From Kitasatospora sp. MAA19 (GTDB taxonomy: Bacteria; Actinomycetota; Actinomycetes; Streptomycetales; Streptomycetaceae): DNA of 55,600 nucleotides. Positions 16,840 through 24,855 of the stretch are shown here, piece by piece (the first letter of the stretch is position 1; each line of letters starts with the position of its first letter). The DNA lies in contig NZ_JARXYZ010000047.1 in NCBI RefSeq assembly GCF_029894125.1, forward strand, positions 1 to 55,600, in the 5' to 3' direction. The notes beneath the pieces were generated by a model, which saw only the letters and a program-made list of their open reading frames with translations, ran no database searches and had not been told where the DNA came from. A program made the position numbers and the translations under genes.

Positions 16840-17520
16840 ATGTCCATGGGAACGACGTTCGTCCGATCGATGTTCGCCAAGCCGATGCCGGGCTACACCA
16901 CCGCGGGCGCCACCGGCGACACCGTGGTGCTGCTGATCGGCATGCGGATCAACCGCTTCTGGGCCGTCCACCACTGGGGCCCGGTGATGTACGCGATGCT
17001 CCGGATGCTGTACGAACTCGGGCGCAGCCCCGAACGCGGCCTGCGCGGGCGGATCCTGCTCACCGCCTCGCCGCGCACGTACTACGTCGTGCAGTACTGG
17101 GAGTCGAAGGAGAAGCTGTACGGCTACGCGAGCGCGCCGGACGGCTTCCACCACACCGTGTGGGGCATCGCCAACCGCAAGATGCGGGAGGGGAAGATCC
17201 GCCAGCACGTCGGGCTGTGGCACGAGACGTACGTCGTGCCGGAGGGCGGCTACGAGTCGATCTACTTCGACATGCCGCCGTTCGGCCTCGCCGGCGCCAC
17301 CGGCTCCCTGCCGATCGAGGCGCGCGGACGGCATGCGGCGGCGCGGCTGGCCTACCGGTCCACCGGGTCGGGCGGCGCGGGCGGCGCGGGCGAGCAGACC
17401 GCGGCGGGGAAGCGAGTGGGGGACGGCGCGGCGGGCGGACAGGCGCTGGTGGGCGACGCGCCCACCGGGGACGGCGGCCCGGGCGGGCACCTGAGTACGG
17501 GTGCTCAGGGAGTGTCGTGA
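16840..17520 (+). CDS. DUF4188-family protein (monooxygenase-like)
   Basis: The product is 226 aa. The start at 16840 is preferred because GGGAGG lies five bases upstream; the ATG at 16816 overlaps the candidate operator. The sequence from GDTVVLLIGMRINRFWAVHH to YYVVQYWESKEKLYGYAS and HVGLWHETYVVPEGGYESIY is typical of DUF4188, a ferredoxin-like-fold family related to antibiotic monooxygenases and often annotated as monooxygenase or phenylacetaldoxime dehydratase-like. The last 50 residues are a Gly/Ala-rich low-complexity tail. Likely controlled by the upstream TetR protein. Confidence 0.8.
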   Translation: MSMGTTFVRSMFAKPMPGYTTAGATGDTVVLLIGMRINRFWAVHHWGPVMYAMLRMLYELGRSPERGLRGRILLTASPRTYYVVQYWESKEKLYGYASAPDGFHHTVWGIANRKMREGKIRQHVGLWHETYVVPEGGYESIYFDMPPFGLAGATGSLPIEARGRHAAARLAYRSTGSGGAGGAGEQTAAGKRVGDGAAGGQALVGDAPTGDGGPGGHLSTGAQGVS

Positions 17521-17555
17521 GTCGGCCGGGTGCCGCGGCGTGAGAGCGTCGGGGG

Positions 17556-18221
17556 ATGGCGGAGCAGCATGGCGGGGTGCCGAAGGGCGGGCCGACGGGC
17601 GGGCCGGTGGTGCACGAGGTGCCGTACCACGCGCAGTGGGAGTCGGCGGAGCTGGTGCGGGCGATCATCGACGGGCAGGTCGACGCGGCCGAGGACCCGC
17701 GGTGGGGGCAGTCCGGCGCGGGCACCCCGGAGGAGTACGCGTGGTGGTCGTGGCGCCTGTGCGGGGTGGCCTGCCTGCGGATGGCGCTCGACCACTGGTG
17801 GGGCCTGGCGCCGCCGGCGCTCACGCTGGCCGGGGAGTGCGTGGCGGCCGGGGCGTACGTCCGGGACGGCGAGAGTCTGCGCGGGTTGATCCACACGCCG
17901 TTCGCCGCTTACGTCCGGCAGCGGTGGGGGCTGGCCGCGCAGGCACAGGAGTTGGCGCCCGTGGAGCTCGCGGCCGAGGTGGTCGGCGGGGGGCTGGTGA
18001 TGGTGTCGGTGCATCCCGCGATCCGGGAGCCGGCGGGGCCGGCGCCGGTCCGGCGGGGCGGGCACCTGGTGTTGGCGGTGGGCGCCACGGACACGGCGGT
18101 GGTGATCCACAACCCGTCCGGTTTCCCGGGGGAGTCGCAGTCCTTCGCGCACGTGCCGTGGCGGTCGTTCGAGCGTTTCTTCGCCGGCCGGGGGATCGTC
18201 CTCGGTCCGCCGGGTGCGTAG
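17556..18221 (+). CDS. C39-like cysteine peptidase family protein
   Basis: The product is 221 aa. The papain-like C39_2 catalytic pattern is visible: Cys in WRLCGVACLRMALDHWW (about residue 69), His in RRGGHLVLAVGAT (about 170), and Asn in VVIHNPSGFPGESQS (about 186). No signal peptide is seen, so it probably acts in the cytoplasm. It follows the DUF4188 gene by 35 bases and may share its transcript. The natural substrate is unknown. Confidence 0.75.
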   Translation: MAEQHGGVPKGGPTGGPVVHEVPYHAQWESAELVRAIIDGQVDAAEDPRWGQSGAGTPEEYAWWSWRLCGVACLRMALDHWWGLAPPALTLAGECVAAGAYVRDGESLRGLIHTPFAAYVRQRWGLAAQAQELAPVELAAEVVGGGLVMVSVHPAIREPAGPAPVRRGGHLVLAVGATDTAVVIHNPSGFPGESQSFAHVPWRSFERFFAGRGIVLGPPGA

Positions 18222-18248
18222 CTGCTGAGCAGAGGCCGGCAGAGGCAG

Positions 18249-18330
18249 GAGCTGTCAGAGGCAGGAGCCGTCGGAGGCGGGAGCTGTCAGAGGCAGGAGC
18301 CGTCGGCGGCCGGCAGGAGCTGTCAGGGGT
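18249..18330. repeat. Tandem 32-bp repeat between convergent genes
   Basis: GAGCTGTCAGAGGCAGGAGC plus 12 more bases begins at 18249 and recurs at 18281 with few changes; a partial third copy starts near 18318. It lies between the stops of two convergent genes and reaches the last codons of the minus-strand gene. Confidence 0.65.
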
Positions 18331-19174
18331 TGTCCGGCAGACCGACCGGGTTGACCGGGAGCTCGCTGCGACAGAGTGCCGAGATCGGCTTCAACGCGGC
18401 GGCCAGACGGTCGAGTTCGGGGCGCGGGTAGTCCTCCCAGACGCGTGCGGCGGCCAGGTCGGTGGCGGCCTCCAGCGACTGGTGCCGGATCCGGCCGAGT
18501 TCGGTCACCGAGCCCTCCGCCGTCAGCCAGCCCCGCTCGACCAGGCGCCCCGCGGCCGCCTCCCACTCCTCGTCCGTCCACCCGCGCATCGGCTGGAGCA
18601 GGTCGCGCCGGACGTCCATCGCGCACCGGACCACCAGCGCCTCGCACCCGTCCAGCCCGGCCGCCACCAGCGCGGCCACATGGCCGTCCCCGCGGTGCTC
18701 GCGCATCACCGTGGCGGCCTGCCACAGCCGCTCGTACAGCCCGGTGGGCCGGGGGAGCGCGGCGTTGGCGGCGGCCAGCACCCGGCCGACGCAGTCGAGC
18801 CGGCCCGCGGCCCGCTCCAGGGCCTCCACCGCCAGCTCGACCTGCCCCGGGTCCACGTGCTCCAGCAGCCGGGCCAGCGCGGCCGACGCGCCCTTCAGCC
18901 GGGCGGCCAGCGCCTCGTCGGGGCTGGCGTGGGTCCACACCTCCGGCAGGGCGCGCTCGACCATCGCCGGGGAGAAGCTGAAGAACGCGGCGATCACCGG
19001 CGGCGCGTCCACCGCGCCCAGCGGCGCGGAGCGGCTGGCGAAGTAGCCGCGCCAGCCGCCGCGCAGCCCGGCCGCCTCGAAGGCATCGCGGCTCTCGGGC
19101 AGGAAGTAGGTGACGGCGTGCACCGGTTCGAAGAGCCACCACAGCGCACGGGCGGGGTGGACGAGATCGGCCAT
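18323..19174 (-). CDS. SCO6745-family protein
   Basis: The product is 283 aa and matches the Streptomyces SCO6745 family: ARALWWLFEPVHAVTYFLPE near the start, AAFFSFSPAMVERALPEVW in the middle, and a C-terminal winged-helix-like part (GWTDEEWEAAAGRLVERGWL then EGSVTELGRIRHQSLE). The C-terminal motif is the MarR-like HTH that gives many family members a regulator annotation. The function is not established. It is divergent from rpe with about 260 bases between starts. Confidence 0.8.
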   Translation of the reverse strand: MADLVHPARALWWLFEPVHAVTYFLPESRDAFEAAGLRGGWRGYFASRSAPLGAVDAPPVIAAFFSFSPAMVERALPEVWTHASPDEALAARLKGASAALARLLEHVDPGQVELAVEALERAAGRLDCVGRVLAAANAALPRPTGLYERLWQAATVMREHRGDGHVAALVAAGLDGCEALVVRCAMDVRRDLLQPMRGWTDEEWEAAAGRLVERGWLTAEGSVTELGRIRHQSLEAATDLAAARVWEDYPRPELDRLAAALKPISALCRSELPVNPVGLPDNP

Positions 19175-19437
19175 CGAAGGACCTTCTTCGGAAGAGGGGC
19201 GGGGGAACCCGGCCTGGACGGGGTGGCCCGACGGGCGCCGACGAGTCGGGCGCGCGGGCCGCTCCAGTGCTGATGACCACGGCGGCGGTCACGGTAACCC
19301 CGCACCGGGTGTGATGACGGTCACGCGGTGGTCGCGGGGTGCGCCCGGCGGGGTGGCGGCGCGAGATGATGGGACGAGGTGCCCGACCCCGCGGCGCCGC
19401 AGCCCTCGTGTGAACCCTCGTGTGAAGGTAGTCGGTA

Positions 19438-20121
19438 ATGGCGCAGATCAACCCCAGCATCCTGTCCGCGGACTTCGCCCGGCTCGCCGAGGAGGCGGAG
19501 GCCGTCAGGGGCTCGGACTGGCTGCACGTCGACGTGATGGACAACCACTTCGTGCCCAACCTGACGCTGGGCGTCCCGGTCGTCGAGTCGCTCGCCCGCT
19601 CCACCGACATCCCGCTCGACTGCCACCTGATGATCGAGGACCCGGACCGCTGGGCCCCCCAGTTCGTCGAGGCCGGCGCCGGCTCCGTCACCTTCCACGT
19701 CGAGGCCGCCGCCGCGCCCGTCCGGCTCGCCCGCGAGATCCGCGCCAAGGGCGCCCGCGCCTCCATGGCCCTCAAGCCGGGCACGCCGATCGAGCCGTAC
19801 GAGGACCTGCTGCCCGAGCTCGACATGCTGCTGATCATGACCGTCGAGCCCGGCTTCGGCGGCCAGGCGTTCCTCGACATCATGCTGCCGAAGATCCGCC
19901 GCACCCGGGAGCTGATCGCCAAGCACGACCTGGAACTGTGGCTCCAGGTCGACGGCGGCGTCTCCGCGAGCACCATCGAGCGCTGCGCCGAGGCCGGCGC
20001 CGACGTGTTCGTGGCCGGCTCGGCGGTGTACGGGGCCGAGGACCCGGCCGAGGCCGTGCGCAACCTGCGGGAGCTCGCGGCCAAGGCCACGGCGGACGCC
20101 TGGTGGGCCTGCGAGCACTGA
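19438..20121 (+). CDS. rpe: Ribulose-phosphate 3-epimerase
   Basis: The product is 227 aa, a usual length. It interconverts D-ribulose 5-phosphate and D-xylulose 5-phosphate in the pentose phosphate pathway. TIM-barrel signatures are all present: INPSILSADFARL, LHVDVMDNHFVPNLTLG (catalytic Asp and metal His), DCHLMIEDPDRW, MTVEPGFGGQAF, and LQVDGGVSASTIE (second catalytic Asp). It is a housekeeping gene and marks a core-like stretch between the accessory regions. Confidence 0.95.
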   Translation: MAQINPSILSADFARLAEEAEAVRGSDWLHVDVMDNHFVPNLTLGVPVVESLARSTDIPLDCHLMIEDPDRWAPQFVEAGAGSVTFHVEAAAAPVRLAREIRAKGARASMALKPGTPIEPYEDLLPELDMLLIMTVEPGFGGQAFLDIMLPKIRRTRELIAKHDLELWLQVDGGVSASTIERCAEAGADVFVAGSAVYGAEDPAEAVRNLRELAAKATADAWWACEH

Positions 20122-20139
20122 GCCCACCGGGGGCTTCCG

Positions 20140-20247
20140 GTGAGGCGTCCCGGCGACGGGGGTCCCCGGTGAGGGGCTTCCGGCTTCGCGGCGAGGGGTG
20201 TTCCCGGTGAAGGGCGTTCCGGTGAAGGGCTTCCCGGCGAGGGGTGG
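20140..20247. repeat. Imperfect GC-rich tandem repeats
   Basis: Short units of the type CCGGTGAAGGGCTTCC recur about six times with variation between rpe and the pirin gene. They could act as a rho-independent-type terminator region for rpe. Confidence 0.5.
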
Positions 20248-20327
20248 AAGATCCGCCGACCGTCATGGATCATCATTGGCGAACGCCCCTCGCCCGGCCC
20301 CCTCTCCGCACGGTGGTGGAACCGCAC

Positions 20328-21287
20328 ATGAGCAACCTCGACCGGAAGCCCTCCCCGACCAGCTGCGGCCACGAGGCCGCGACCGGACCGGTGAAGGAGC
20401 TGCTGACCGGACGCCAAGTCCAGCTCGGCGAAAGCACGATGGTCCGCCGGCTGCTCCCCAACCTGGGCCGTCGGATGGTGGGCGCCTGGTGCTTCGTCGA
20501 CCACTACGGCCCCGACGACATCGCCGACGAGCCCGGCATGCAGGTCCCGCCCCACCCCCACATGGGTCTCCAGACGGTCAGCTGGCTCCACCAGGGCGAG
20601 GTGCTGCACCGCGACAGCCTCGGCAGCCTGCAGACCGTCCGCCCGTACGAACTGGGCCTGATGACCTCCGGCCGGGCGATCTCGCACTCCGAGGAGTCCC
20701 CGCGGCCGCACGCCCGCTACCTGCACGGCGCGCAGCTCTGGGTCGCCCTGCCGGACGCCCACCGGCACACCGCCCCCGCCTTCGAGCACCACGCCGACCT
20801 GCCCGTCGTCACCGCCCCCGGCCTGCGCGGCACCGTCATCCTGGGCACCCTCGACACCGCCACCTCCCCCGGCACCGCCTACACCCCCCTCGTCGGCGCC
20901 GACCTCGCCCTCACCGAGGGCGCCGACCTCAAGCTCCCCCTCGTCCCCGACTTCGAGTACGCCGTCCTCTCGATGTCCGGCAGCGTCGACGTCGACGGCG
21001 TCCGCGTCGAACCCGGCTCCATGCTCTACCTCGGCTGCGGCCGCCCCGAACTCCCCCTCCTCGCCCGCACCGACGCCGCCGTCCTCCTCCTCGGCGGCGA
21101 ACCCTTCGACGAGAAGATCCTCATGTGGTGGAACTTCATCGGGCGCACCGGCGAGGAGATCGTACAAGCACGAAACGACTGGGAGAAGAGCCCGCGCTTC
21201 GGTGACGTGCACGGCTACGACGGCGCCCGGCTGCGGGCGCCGGAGCTCCCGGCCCTCCCGCTGAAGGCGCGCGGGCGAGTGCGCTGA
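20328..21287 (+). CDS. Pirin family protein (bicupin)
   Basis: The product is 319 aa from ATG 20328. The N-terminal cupin carries the pirin metal-binding set: PPHPHMGLQTVSW (two His), LHQGEVLHRDSLGS (His) and a Glu in SHSEESPRPHARYLHG. The region GAQLWVALPDAHRHTAPAFE links to the second cupin. The C-terminal signature is LMWWNFIGRTGEEIV followed by RFGDVHGYDGARLRAPELP. Pirins are iron-binding proteins, some with quercetin dioxygenase activity. The last 50 codons and about 80 bases beyond are repeated, diverged, at 44815-45060. Confidence 0.9.
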   Translation: MSNLDRKPSPTSCGHEAATGPVKELLTGRQVQLGESTMVRRLLPNLGRRMVGAWCFVDHYGPDDIADEPGMQVPPHPHMGLQTVSWLHQGEVLHRDSLGSLQTVRPYELGLMTSGRAISHSEESPRPHARYLHGAQLWVALPDAHRHTAPAFEHHADLPVVTAPGLRGTVILGTLDTATSPGTAYTPLVGADLALTEGADLKLPLVPDFEYAVLSMSGSVDVDGVRVEPGSMLYLGCGRPELPLLARTDAAVLLLGGEPFDEKILMWWNFIGRTGEEIVQARNDWEKSPRFGDVHGYDGARLRAPELPALPLKARGRVR

Positions 21288-21370
21288 CCTGGTGAAGTGC
21301 GCTCGTGAGGCACGCGCCCGCGGTCCTCTCCAGAGGCGGATCCGGATCGTGGTGTGCCGGGTTGAGGAAG
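21125..21370 (+). repeat. Left copy of a diverged direct repeat (pirin 3' end and flank)
   Basis: The 3' end of the pirin gene plus the flank starting CCTGGTGAAG and containing GCGGATCCGGAT is repeated in the same orientation at 44815-45060. By eye about four of five bases match, with small indels. The two copies bracket about 23.7 kb that includes the benzastatin-type locus. Confidence 0.65.
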
Positions 21371-21504
21371 GCGTGGGGCGCGCGCTGGTCGGGTGAAAGG
21401 GCCTTGCGGGGATGTCACGTCGAGTCGCGTGTTTGGGACGGTGTGACAGCCTTTGATCGGATCGATGCTGACCTTTTGCTGACTTTCCTGACGGGCCATC
21501 AGTT

Positions 21505-21898
21505 GACTCGCCGGGTCCGCGCGCAGACGATCCGCTGGCCCGCCGGGACCGCCTGAAGCTGGCCGACCTGGCCGACCGCCGCCGGTTCCGGTTCCCGCAG
21601 GACACCGACCCCCGCTGGCCGTCGTACTGGAACGGCGGGGAGCCGCGCGAGGGTCCGGTGGTGCGTGCCGTCCAGGAATGCCGGCAAGCCGCCCTGTGGA
21701 ACGGCACGGTCGGCCCGACCCTCCTGGGCCACGAGCCGACGGCGGGGCTCGCCGTGGTGCCGCTGATCGACATGCCGCCGAGCCGGGCGGTCGTGGGCTG
21801 GCACGCGGGCGACCCGAATCCGCTGGTCCGCTCGTTCGTCCAGCTCGCGACCGCCGCCTACCGCCGCCTACTGCCGGTGAACGCCGCCTACCGCCGGT
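21505..21898 (+). pseudogene. LysR-type regulator, C-terminal fragment
   Basis: An open frame reads DPLARRDRLKLADLADRRRF, then RFPQDTDPRWPSYWNGGEPR, VQECRQAALWNGTVG and AVVPLIDMPPSRAVVGWHAG, NPLVRSFVQLATAAYRR. This is the C-terminal half of a LysR substrate-binding domain. The HTH and dimerisation helix are missing, so no regulator can be made. The tail has an 18-base tandem duplication (TACCGCCG type) before the stop. It lies just before the quinone oxidoreductase gene, which such regulators often accompany. Confidence 0.7.
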
Positions 21899-21978
21899 GA
21901 ACGCCTTACCGGCGGCCCGGAATCGGTGGGCGGGTTTCGTGGTTGCGAGGGAGAAGAACCTTCGACGGGAGGTGCGAG

Positions 21979-22899
21979 ATGCCCCGAGCAGTACGGTTCG
22001 ACAAGTACGGCGACATCGACGTGCTGGAGGTCCGGGAGGTGTCCCGGCCGGAGGTCGCGGCCGACGAGGTCTTGGTGCGCGTGCGGGCCGCCGGGATTAA
22101 CCCCGGCGAGAACGCCATCCGGGCGGGCACGCTGCACGAGCGGTGGCCTGCGACGTTCCCGTCCGGTCAGGGCAGCGACCTGGCCGGCGTGGTGGAGGAG
22201 GCCGGCACGGCGGTGCGCGGCTGGTCGGTCGGCGACGAGGTGATCGGCTGGGTCGACACCCGCGCCAGCCACGCCGAACTGGTCGCCGTCCCGGCCGGCA
22301 ACCTCGTCTCGCGCGACCCCGCCGTGCCGTGGCAGGTCGGCGGCGCGCTGTTCGTCGCCGGCGCCACCGCGTACGCGAGCGCGCGTGCCGTCGGGGCCGG
22401 TCCGGGCGACACGATCGTCGTCTCCGGCGCCGCGGGCGGGGTGGGTTCACTGACCGTACAGCTGCTCCGCCACGCCGGGGCCACCGTCATCGGGCTGGCC
22501 CGCGAGCCCCACCACTCCTGGCTCCGCGAGCACGGCGTGGTCCCGGTGACGTACGGCGACGGCGTGCTCGACCGGATTCGCGCGGCCGCGCCCGACGGCG
22601 TCGACGCGTTCGTCGACACCTTCGGCGACGGCTACCTCGACCTGGCCCTCGAACTCGGCGTGGCGCAGGACCGGATCAACACGATCATCGACTTCGCCGG
22701 AGCGGCCCGTACCGGCGTCAAGAGCGAGGGCATGAGCGTCGTCGCGAACGCCGACGTGCTGGCCGAACTCGTCAAGCTGGTCGCGGCCGGCGACCTCGAC
22801 GTCCCGATCGCCGCGAGCTACCCACTCGCCGAGGTCCGCGCCGCCTACCGCGACCTGATGCACCGGCACACCCGCGGCAAGATCGTCCTCGTACCGTAG
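21979..22899 (+). CDS. NADP-dependent quinone oxidoreductase / zinc-independent MDR
   Basis: The product is 306 aa from ATG 21979, preceded by GGGAGG eight bases upstream. Medium-chain dehydrogenase features: GroES-like start MPRAVRFDKYGDIDVLEV, GINPGENAIRAG, the glycine-rich nucleotide-binding turn GAAGGVGSLTVQLLRHAGA (about residue 155), and a C-terminal LAELVKLVAAGDLDVPIAAS with HRHTRGKIVLV. No structural-zinc Cys cluster is present, as in quinone oxidoreductases. A standard Streptomyces redox gene. Confidence 0.88.
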   Translation: MPRAVRFDKYGDIDVLEVREVSRPEVAADEVLVRVRAAGINPGENAIRAGTLHERWPATFPSGQGSDLAGVVEEAGTAVRGWSVGDEVIGWVDTRASHAELVAVPAGNLVSRDPAVPWQVGGALFVAGATAYASARAVGAGPGDTIVVSGAAGGVGSLTVQLLRHAGATVIGLAREPHHSWLREHGVVPVTYGDGVLDRIRAAAPDGVDAFVDTFGDGYLDLALELGVAQDRINTIIDFAGAARTGVKSEGMSVVANADVLAELVKLVAAGDLDVPIAASYPLAEVRAAYRDLMHRHTRGKIVLVP

Positions 22900-23040
22900 G
22901 GGCGTGCGGCGCCCCGGTCCGGGGCGTCCACATCGCTGCGGACCGAGTCCCCGGCCACACCCGTCGTGCCTCAACACGCCGTTCGCCGGCGGACGGTGGC
23001 CCCGATTCGGTGCGGCGACGGCCCATCGGCTTCGCCGATC

Positions 23041-23262
23041 ATGGCACCAAGTGCGCGCCGGAGGGGGAGAGTCTACGACGGCTACGACTGCGGATGGACC
23101 AGCCACCCCGACCCCGACAAGGCCACCCGCACCCTGCGCACAGTCGAGGAAGCCGCCGAGTGGCCGATCTCCCACCCACGGTGCGCCCGGACGTTCGGGC
23201 TGCGGCCCGACGCGTTGGACGCGCCGCGCGAGGACGGCGCTGCCGCGGCCCCCTGGCCGTGA
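23041..23262 (+). CDS. Doubtful small ORF
   Basis: An open frame of 73 codons contains YDGYDCGWTSHPDPDKA and WPISHPRCARTFGLRPD. The second part recalls the His-Pro-x-Cys end of phage head-morphogenesis proteins, but the match is short. No clear RBS is present. It may be a gene remnant. The rest of the stretch between 22900 and 23445 holds nothing I can support. Confidence 0.2.
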   Translation: MAPSARRRGRVYDGYDCGWTSHPDPDKATRTLRTVEEAAEWPISHPRCARTFGLRPDALDAPREDGAAAAPWP

Positions 23263-23445
23263 GGATCTGTGCCGGTAGGAGATGCCTGCCCGACCCGTCC
23301 TGCCCGCGCAGGCTCCGTGTCGAGACTACCGACTCGCCGTGCACCAGCGGTCGGCGCCGGTGTGCAACCTTCTCGGTGGCGCGGCGGTGAGTAGGGCAGA
23401 GCGATGGCCCGGTCGGGTCGTCGCGCGGACGCGAAGAGGAATCGG

Positions 23446-24066
23446 ATGACCGCGAGCGTATTGCACATCCCGGTGGAGGACCCGCCCCCGTCCACCACGG
23501 CACCGGCTTCCGCGGGCGGCCCCGGCCTGCGGGAGATGGACTTCGAGGGGTTCGCCGCCACGCGCTGGCGGCGGCTGGTGCGCACCGCCTACCTGCTCAC
23601 AGGCGACTACCACGAGGCCGAGGACGTGGTGCAGGCGACGTTCGCGAAGGTCTTCAGGAACTGGTCCCGGATCAGCCGCCTGGAGGAGCCGGACGCCTAT
23701 ATCCACCGGGCCCTGGTGAACAACAACCTGAGCCGCCACCGTCGGCGCCGGGTCAGGCAGCTGCTCATGCCCGTCCTTCCCGACCGGGCGCACGCCGCGG
23801 GCGGCGGCCACCGCGACGTCGAGGAACGCTCGGTGCTGCTCCAGGCACTGGCGGAACTGCCGCAGCGCCAGCGGGCCGTGGTCGTCCTGCGCTACTGGGA
23901 GGACATGAGCGAGTACCAGGTCGCCGAAGTGCTCGGCTGCTCGCTGGGCAATGTCAAGAGCCAGGCCAGCCGCGGCCTGGCGAAACTGCGCGGCCACCCG
24001 GCGCTGGCCTCGTACGCGGCGAACACCGATTCAACGATCGACGGCACGAACGGAGACAACAGGTGA
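23446..24066 (+). CDS. ECF sigma factor, SigE-like family
   Basis: The product is 206 aa from ATG 23446 (GAGGA upstream). Sigma region 2 is LVRTAYLLTGDYHEAEDVVQ then ATFAKVFRNWSRI (residues 46-80). Region 4 is ALAELPQRQRAVVVLRYWED then MSEYQVAEVLGCSLGNVKSQ (residues 130-175), with the HTH. This matches the SigE-family 50 ECF group of Streptomyces. The stop overlaps the start of the next gene (TGATG), the usual arrangement for a sigma factor and its membrane-bound regulator. Confidence 0.9.
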   Translation: MTASVLHIPVEDPPPSTTAPASAGGPGLREMDFEGFAATRWRRLVRTAYLLTGDYHEAEDVVQATFAKVFRNWSRISRLEEPDAYIHRALVNNNLSRHRRRRVRQLLMPVLPDRAHAAGGGHRDVEERSVLLQALAELPQRQRAVVVLRYWEDMSEYQVAEVLGCSLGNVKSQASRGLAKLRGHPALASYAANTDSTIDGTNGDNR

Positions 24067-24767
24067 TGGACACCGAGGACATGGTGCGCGGCGCCCTGCG
24101 GGACGAGGCGGCCCGGGTCGCGGTGGCGGACTGGTCCGCCGCGCCCGTGCGGGTCCAGGTGCGTAGGCAGCGGCGGGGGCGCCGGGTGGCGATGGGCGCG
24201 TCGGCTGTGGTGGCCGCGCTCGCGGTGGTGGCCGGCACGGGTGCGGTACTGTCCGCGCAGCGCGCGGTCCAGGCCGTCGGACCGGCCTCGCAGGCTCCGC
24301 TCGTACCGGAGGGGCCGGCTCCCGAGGCCGTGGTGGTGGAACCCGGCCAGCAGCTGCCGTTGGGCCGCCAGGACTGGTGGATGCAGCTGAAGGACCAGGA
24401 GATCTGCATCCACGACGCCCCCGCCTACCGCAGCGGTCCGGGGTGCGGCGGGCACTCCTGGGCGGGCGGCACGACCGAGATCACCATGCAGTACTACGGG
24501 AGCCCCCCGCAGTACCAGGAGGCTCTGTACAACCTCATCTACCACGGGCCCGGGCAGGTGGCCCGGATGGCCATCGAGGTGGACGGGCACGCGTACTGGG
24601 CCACCGTCGCCTCGCTTCCCGGCAACCCTGGCTACGCCACCGGCTATGTCTGGGGGCCCAGCAACAAGACCCCCAACGGTTCGACGGCATACCCGCTCGA
24701 AGGCATCAAGCTCGCCGCGTACGACGCCCAGGGGAAGGTACTGGCGAGCAAGACGCTGTCCTCCTGA
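24066..24767 (+). CDS. Membrane-anchored partner of the ECF sigma factor
   Basis: The product is 233 aa from ATG 24066; the GTG at 24063 is also possible. A short cytoplasmic N-terminus (MVRGALRDEAARVAVADW) precedes one transmembrane segment (VAMGASAVVAALAVVAGTGAV, residues 41-61). The C-terminal 170 aa are extracytoplasmic, with two Cys (about 115 and 128) that could form a disulfide. No zinc anti-sigma motif (HxxxCxxC) is visible, so it is only probably the cognate anti-sigma or sensor, inferred from the translational coupling. Confidence 0.7.
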   Translation: MDTEDMVRGALRDEAARVAVADWSAAPVRVQVRRQRRGRRVAMGASAVVAALAVVAGTGAVLSAQRAVQAVGPASQAPLVPEGPAPEAVVVEPGQQLPLGRQDWWMQLKDQEICIHDAPAYRSGPGCGGHSWAGGTTEITMQYYGSPPQYQEALYNLIYHGPGQVARMAIEVDGHAYWATVASLPGNPGYATGYVWGPSNKTPNGSTAYPLEGIKLAAYDAQGKVLASKTLSS

Positions 24768-24855
24768 AGCAGACCGGCACCGTGCTCCTGGAGGACCCGG
24801 CGACGCATCGTTGTCGTCGTGCCGTCCGGGGTGCGGGCCGGGATGCCGGCGTGCT

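Noticed and set aside
18255..21773. Very long minus-strand open frame (over 1100 codons) across rpe and pirin
   Set aside because: It is the antisense of clear genes (rpe, pirin) and of repeats; composition is Gly/Arg/Ala/Ser-rich, as expected for a high-GC shadow frame.
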